DNA of 24,967 nucleotides from SURF-32 sp964648365. GTDB lineage: Bacteria > Planctomycetota > Phycisphaerae > UBA1845. Position 1 is the first letter of the stretch, and each line of letters begins with the position of its first letter. The notes under the pieces are model-generated. The model was not told the DNA's origin. It did no database searches and saw nothing but the letters and a program-made list of their open reading frames with translations. The stretch spans positions 1 through 24,967 of the forward strand of contig CAZYLK010000083.1 in NCBI GenBank assembly GCA_964648365.1, read 5' to 3'. Positions 22,301-24,967 of the stretch are shown one piece after another. The position numbers and the translations under genes were made by a program.

Positions 22301-23845
22301 CGCGTGGAACTGGTCATCGAGGAGTTCATCGCCGTGCGGCCCTTCGACGGTCTGTCGGCCGCAGGCATCCCCGGCGGGCGCATCCGCCCCAGCGCCGTCG
22401 AGTACACGCTGACCAACGTGCTCGACGGCGGCGGCGAACTCGACTGGGACTTTGAAATCATCCACGACGATCCCGATCAGGCGTGGCTGAGCAGCACCGT
22501 GCGTTCGCGCGACATCCGACCCATCCCGGAGGGGGGCGAGATAACGATGCGGTTCGTCATCGACCCGGCGAAGACGCGCGGCCTTGAACCGGGCATTGCT
22601 CATCGCGCCGCAATCCGCTTCTACCGCGTCTCGCAGGAAGGCGATGTGCTGCTCGCCGAGCGCGCGGTGACGCTCGCGCTGACGCAGCCGCTGCTGGCGA
22701 TGGTGGAATCGACGGTGGCCGCGACGGCGAAACAGCCCGGCGGGCCGCGCTACGACTTCGCCGTCGACAGGACGATGACGACCAACGAGATGTTCGTCGT
22801 ATTCCTCAATGACGCCCTGTCACACCCGGCCGACGAGCGCGGCCACTACATGTTCTTCGACGCCGCGACGGGCCGCGTTTTCGTGAACGATCAGCAGGAA
22901 GGCGAACTCGGCGACCGGTCGGAAGGCACGCTGATGTTCGACCCGGCGACCGGCGGGCGCATCACCTGGGACGGCGACAGCTACGCCGCGGCCGACGGCT
23001 TCGGCGATCACCCGGTCGTCGGCGTCACCTGGTTTGGCGCGCTCAAGTTCTGCAACTGGCTGACGCTCGATCAGGGCTACGCCCCGTCGGACCGCTGCTA
23101 TGCCGAGGCGACCTCGGCCGACCTGGCCGGCTGGCGACCTGCCGTCGTGCCGGCGGGGACGTGGCGGCAGCGCGACCTGAACCTCAGCGAGCGGGCGGCG
23201 ATCGTCGCGCAGCGTGCCGGCTACCGCCTGCCGATGGATCACCACGCCGCCCGGGCCGCGATCTACAACGAATGGTACAAGGCGGCCGCGTGGAACACCG
23301 CGACGAACCGCAACACGGCGTACGGCTTCGGTCGCGACGCGATCGTCGGCGCCGACGCCAACTACCGCGGCAGCGGCGACCCTTGGGACGACGGCACCAC
23401 GCCGGTGGGATACTACAACGGCGAAAACGGCACCAACGCCAACGCCAACTCCTTCGCTCTGTATGACCTGTCCGGCAACGCCTTCGAATGGATGCAGGAC
23501 CGCTTCAACGACAACCCCATCCCGCCGGGCCAGGCGGGCAGCCGCACGGTTCGGGGGGGGGCGTATGACTTCCCCGCCAACGCCTCCGCCGCCGACCGTC
23601 GTGCCACCCTGGCCGCCGATCAGCCGGACAAATCGGTCGGCTTCCGGTGCCTGCGCGTCCCGCCCGAGTCCGCCGACGCCGACCGCGACGGCGACGTGGA
23701 CCTGGACGACTACGCCGCCCTGTCAGAATGCATGGCCGGTCCCGGAACGGGCCTCACGCGAGAGTGCCTCGGCCTGGATCTGGACGGCAGTGGGGCGGTG
23801 GACCTGGGCGACGCGGCCGCGTTCCAGGCGGCCTTCGGGCGATGA
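16391..23845 (+). CDS. Giant secreted protein: four SUMF1/FGE-fold domains, BACON-like repeats, EF-hand tail
   Basis: About 2484 residues. The start is uncertain (ATG 16391 used; the frame is open from a GTG at 16289). A hydrophobic export signal, VVLAIAWTLIGVLPQTLLAG, lies near 50-70 after an unusually long N-region. Four SUMF1-type domains lie near residues 87-430, 888-1186, 1276-1616 and 2101-2428. Each has a V-T/A-S/T-W-Y/F-G-A-x-K-F/Y-C-N-W block, EWYKAAAW, YGFGRD, GN-x-x-E-W and GFR. The R-G-G-S/A/H stretch where FGE carries its catalytic Cys has none in any copy, so sulfatase activation is unlikely; binding or another reaction is more plausible. Between them lie about nine beta-sandwich repeats of roughly 100 residues, BACON-like (GGPF, aromatic-Leu, W-L, V-T-F...R-x-V-x-L-x-V). 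The end (2429-2484) is an EF-hand pair, DADRDGDVDLDD and DLDGSGAVDLGD, with C-M-A-G-P-G...C. It is probably a calcium-binding cell-surface protein. Confidence 0.9.
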   Translation: MEANETCDGAVCEAREETVATTRGRDPLCGSAVARRCDTLSSPSGWTNTARVVLAIAWTLIGVLPQTLLAGSDDALSAERDGASFIVDIDYTFIPAADVQPGGPDYDYRVSIHEITNGRFIAFLNDAIKNFANERGHYVYVDIDNGHVHINSAQTGRTGGASNAQKLFDASVSGDLRYDRVKGEYVLVSEARAEHPVVGVTWYGALKFCNWLTLDCGLGVENRAYGEGVASDLSAWRPVTISAGDWLTRGLNEAERQRLVDDYRGFRLPMDGGAAGAHAFGEWYKAAAWDEAAARDHDYGFGRDLNNPPIAGADANYTNSGDPFESLTVRTSPAGFYDGTLYNPGGGGPVGDGREFQAALDANYYGLRDASGNVWEWMQDQATSVPGDRRFRGGSWTNNSFLMQLTQAVATGAAGDASATRGFRVVQAVPDGFTISPNVQRRIGPWGGPYNTPDGIAFIIENVTGPRGVRNMRFEAESDAAWLDFGKNPPTDWRVNAGETLVIPARLNLRCEDQGLLIGAENVATVTFRRRSDGLEIEREVRLTVTEPMAVTPATPFEATMKFASQSNPPQREYSVSNASDLAVDFDTDVAPPGRDSKWLIVDPKRGGVDPQGRTSLWLAIDGRESAKLAAGLHEAVVTVVDDCTGTAFERAASLTVLDAFSVDRPEGVSLSGIYGGPFAPQQGQNLRISSLTDVVLPWRVETTPQPPPAWLRIAPESGDLPAMGAVNVSVSIDPDGPTPPPGTTKTTLAFRTDPEFEVTRVVTVESLDFVTPDGDVEAAGPQGGPFVPGEFRFTLRNAEPFAEVIITHDVRYEGGANWLTVLPEKPVFLDRNNPTADATLTINAAADALPGGTHVATVTFCRPDLGPCDDEGIVSRRVVTLQVGDTVSIPMARVPVEPVEPNGPQHFYRLGVTEVTNRQFVRFLNDALANPGNERGANMNFDQQTGVVYLGNAQTTMLFDPRVGGRVSLSNGRYAAARGYEDHPVVGASWYGAAKYCNWLTIIQQMPPEARAYSEGRRVQDWGPRFAGGDVVRTLSGFRLPMDASGGGASLYDEWYKAAAWDADAQQPVHRVYGFGRDAIDAQDANYAASGDPFDDGPTPAGYYDGTNHGGQFQTRRDENAFGLFDLTGNVAEWTHDLSGGMAATRGGHYFNTRSSAELKASGRPVIAAGQTLPYVGFRVAQSFVQVPQIQVTAPKSIRVSGFAGGGFAPEALRFKLHNDGSGTLDDLTIRVSPSGLKAQPPAPMQVAPGAKVDLFLEASPDAQSLSPDRPPSDMVEVSADERQPGGPSHTFWIMKREVNNADYVRFLNDAIVHLDDGRGAFLYFDSDNGRVYVNDEEPGEVGPTEDAPENPTILFDPAGGGQVSFNAQTLRYAVASGKDAMPVVGASWYGAVKYCNWRTLFDGLPPAMRAYVEGASAKDWRPVTIDKREWRDRDLGDDERQALIDNVAGYRLPMDGGALGENPSTFNEWYKAAAWDDADATDRTYGFGRDALTGADANFADSGDPFESVAPQVTPVGFYDGRLYNPGGGGPTGNGREFQSAAGATRRGLLDLTGNVAEWVQDTFNDGGGARSIRGGSWKDASDASALENATRTSRDADAPSNDIGFRVVRRPGRVMTITVENGVTLEETVAYAILEVREPFDVTPTSDLALEDPVMYGTPLEQTLGRYTIENRSATAMNWTVRANVAWVDVFKRGTQETSGSIEPGKQGKLAFDVSLGAEVNKLTAGDHEATVTLRNDTTGSELQRSVRLTILAAAEVTPDEPAAFSAMWGEPVEGETVYTLRRVQDLETLKLDYLVRVTGADWLDVESTHPLAARLNVGDARAFTFKLNERAGDLGIGKHTAAAEFVTTDAGNRVQHTIKRNIELTLEDPVLITPTEPWQPVLADPLPSRKYTLTNRFASAPVDVTISVDAAWISLDASEVNLPENGGAAAVTAALNEAAKQLGNGRHEAVIKFEHSLSGALTTQERRVELVIEEFIAVRPFDGLSAAGIPGGRIRPSAVEYTLTNVLDGGGELDWDFEIIHDDPDQAWLSSTVRSRDIRPIPEGGEITMRFVIDPAKTRGLEPGIAHRAAIRFYRVSQEGDVLLAERAVTLALTQPLLAMVESTVAATAKQPGGPRYDFAVDRTMTTNEMFVVFLNDALSHPADERGHYMFFDAATGRVFVNDQQEGELGDRSEGTLMFDPATGGRITWDGDSYAAADGFGDHPVVGVTWFGALKFCNWLTLDQGYAPSDRCYAEATSADLAGWRPAVVPAGTWRQRDLNLSERAAIVAQRAGYRLPMDHHAARAAIYNEWYKAAAWNTATNRNTAYGFGRDAIVGADANYRGSGDPWDDGTTPVGYYNGENGTNANANSFALYDLSGNAFEWMQDRFNDNPIPPGQAGSRTVRGGAYDFPANASAADRRATLAADQPDKSVGFRCLRVPPESADADRDGDVDLDDYAALSECMAGPGTGLTRECLGLDLDGSGAVDLGDAAAFQAAFGR

Positions 23846-23877
23846 CCCCCTTCGGCGTGCGCCATGCAGTGCCACTC

Positions 23878-23989
23878 GTGCCACTGCTCTTGAGCAGTGC
23901 CGCGATGACCGATCGGTCGGGTGCCACTGCTCTTGAGCAGTGCCGCGATGACCGATCGGTCGGGTGCCACTGCTCTTGAGCAGTGCCGT
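23878..23989 (+). repeat. 43-bp tandem repeat of GAGCAGT hairpins, 2.6 copies
   Basis: Units begin at 23878, 23921 and 23964, exactly 43 bases apart. Each starts GTGCC, folds as ACTGCTC-TT-GAGCAGT, then has GCCGCGATGACC leading into the perfect palindrome GACCGATCGGTC. The third unit ends after the hairpin. The hairpin is the one seen at 11-80. It begins 33 bases after the giant gene's stop and could act as a transcript end or stabiliser, but there is no T-tract. Confidence 0.9.
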
Positions 23990-24098
23990 TTCGTTCCGGT
24001 GCCAGGCTCACGCCGGGCACGCCCGTTGCATCGCCGCGATGTTTCCGGCCGCCGGTGACCTGGTTTCCGTCCTGGAGGGCACTCCACACCATGCATAC

Positions 24099-24119
24099 AC
24101 TGCTCAAGAGCAGTGGCAC
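24099..24119 (-). repeat. Inverted copy of the GAGCAGT hairpin
   Basis: ACTGCTC (24099-24105), AA, GAGCAGT (24108-24114) and GGCAC (24115-24119). This is the reverse orientation of the units at 23878-23989; together they bracket about 109 bases of otherwise featureless sequence. Confidence 0.85.
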
Positions 24120-24337
24120 GCGCGGGGCGCACGCCGCTCGACCAACGAAAGCGGTGACAGGCGCCGCGCCCGAACACCCGTCGAACTTCCGTGCCGCCGA
24201 CGCCGCCGGTTGCGCGAAAACAGGCTACGACGTGAATGACAGAATGCCGAGGGAGGGCGGTCCCCGGCCGGGACCGGCCGCGCCGCTTTCCCTGCGGTCT
24301 GACTTACAATTGACGGACAACCGAGGAGAGATACGCC

Positions 24338-24784
24338 ATGGCCCGATTCGAGATGACCCAGTTCGTCGAAGCGCCCGTCGAGCGGGTGTTCCAGATCGCG
24401 TCCGACATCCCCAACTGCGCTCAGCGCATCAGCGGCATCGCCCGCGTCGAGATGCTGACCGACGGCCCCGTCGGCGTCGGCACCCGCTGGCGCGAGACGC
24501 GGAAGTTCGGCAAGCACGAGGCGGTCGAGACGCTCTCGATCACCGCGTTCGAGCCTGATCGCAGCTACACCGTCGGCTGCACGTCCTGCGGTTGCACCTA
24601 CGCGACGACGTTTCACTTCGAGCCGCAGATCGGCGGCACGAACGTCCGCATGGCGATGGACTGCCGCCCCGTGACGCTGTTCGCCCGCGTCGTTTCGCCC
24701 ATCACCGGGCTGATCTTCGGACCGATGATGAAGAAGTGCCTGCGCAAGGATCTGGAGGAATTGAAGGCGGCAGCGGAGGCGTAG
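24338..24784 (+). CDS. SRPBCC (START/polyketide cyclase-like) family protein
   Basis: The 148-residue product has the helix-grip outline: FEMTQFVEAPVERVFQIASD (4-23), PNCAQRISGIARVEML (25-40), VGVGTRWRETRKF (45-57), EAVETLSITAFEPDRSYTV (61-79), YATTFHFEPQIGGTNVRMAMD (88-108) and the long C-terminal helix GPMMKKCLRKDLEELKAAAEA. The central VGCTSCGCTY (79-88) gives three close cysteines, unusual in this fold, which may bind a metal. Such proteins bind hydrophobic ligands; substrate unknown. GGAGAG lies about 10 bases before the ATG at 24338. It is flanked on both sides by hairpin repeats and has no obvious operon partner here. Confidence 0.9.
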   Translation: MARFEMTQFVEAPVERVFQIASDIPNCAQRISGIARVEMLTDGPVGVGTRWRETRKFGKHEAVETLSITAFEPDRSYTVGCTSCGCTYATTFHFEPQIGGTNVRMAMDCRPVTLFARVVSPITGLIFGPMMKKCLRKDLEELKAAAEA

Positions 24785-24851
24785 GCGCGGCGGAGGCGGT
24801 GTCTTCGGACGCGACAATGTCGCTGAGAATCCCCGATGGCGGTGCTGGCGG

Positions 24852-24967
24852 GTGGCACGCTCTCGTCTTCGAGGCCGTGGTGCGCGGCGGGTGGCACGGT
24901 CTCGTCTTCGAAGCCGTGGTGCGCGGCGGGTGGCACGGTCTCGTCTTCGAGGCCGTGGCGAGCGCAC
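24852..24967. repeat. 39-bp tandem repeat of GTGGCAC-tagged hairpins, three units, runs off the window
   Basis: GTGGCAC occurs at 24852, 24891 and 24930, a 39-bp period. Each unit folds as CACGGTCTCG-TCTT-CGAGGCCGTG, a 10-bp stem with tetraloop (one T-G pair). The first has CACGC instead of CACGG and the second CGAAG instead of CGAGG, so stems differ by one pair. The array continues past the end of the window or is truncated there. Confidence 0.85.

Larger units (their letters stand above)
23846..24337. other. Gene-free stretch with hairpin repeats
   Basis: These 492 bases after the giant gene contain three direct hairpin units (23878-23989), an inverted copy (24099-24119), and nothing coding that I can support. 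TACAAT (24305-24310) may be the -10 of the SRPBCC gene, though no -35 is visible. Confidence 0.6.

Noticed and set aside
23878..23989. Intrinsic terminator of the giant gene
   Set aside because: The hairpins are perfect but no T-tract follows any of them, and they repeat in tandem and elsewhere; a repeat family explains them better.

Overview
The window looks like high-GC chromosomal DNA of a planctomycete, most likely of the Phycisphaerae type. No rRNA is present, so this rests on protein signatures. These are a prepilin-type leader followed by a degenerate H-x-DG-type C-terminus, a secreted protein with the Cys-rich CCLPDGxC module, two secreted proteins ending in the paired EF-hand (dockerin-like) domain with the C-x-x-G-x-G...C signature, long extracellular repeat proteins, and many dispersed GTGGCAC-tagged hairpin repeats. 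Positions 2001-2100 are Ns, so this is a draft scaffold, and the gap sits inside repeats.

Layout. 1-1112: hairpins, a 57-residue zinc-knuckle protein, an 8-bp G-rich microsatellite and a gene-free stretch. 1113-4307 (minus): Leu/Phe-tRNA-protein transferase (aat), a histone-deacetylase-family hydrolase cut by the gap, two small membrane proteins and an FmdB-type zinc ribbon, with repeat arrays between them. 4539-5327 (plus): a prepilin-like protein, facing the FmdB gene across a region with two opposed sigma70-type promoters. 5489-9054 (plus): a membrane histidine kinase, an NtrC-type regulator, and a small secreted Cys-rich protein preceded by a well-matched -24/-12 (sigma54) promoter. This reads as a self-contained signalling cassette. 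9296-11107 (plus): a secreted dockerin-like protein and a small membrane protein. 11154-15032 (minus): a TIM-barrel protein, two polytopic membrane proteins of similar design, a ribbon-helix-helix (RHH) protein and an SPFH/Band 7 membrane protein. A 129-bp element with 29-bp perfect inverted ends separates the last two. 15351-16133 (plus): a secreted protein with two PKD-like domains. 16391-23845 (plus): a giant secreted protein of about 2480 residues with four FGE/SUMF1-fold domains, BACON-like beta-sandwich repeats and a terminal EF-hand pair. 23846-end: tandem hairpin repeats around an SRPBCC-fold protein.

The most unusual items are the four-domain SUMF1 protein, which lacks formylglycine-generating cysteines and whose domains show mosaic similarity; G9-G10 tracts inside its gene and inside the NtrC-type regulator gene, which could be slippage switches; the sigma54 promoter beside its likely activator; the SPFH/RHH pair with an operator-like dyad in the promoter spacer; and several unrelated hairpins carrying the same GTGGCAC flank. 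All functional statements come from reading motifs by eye; no database search was run.
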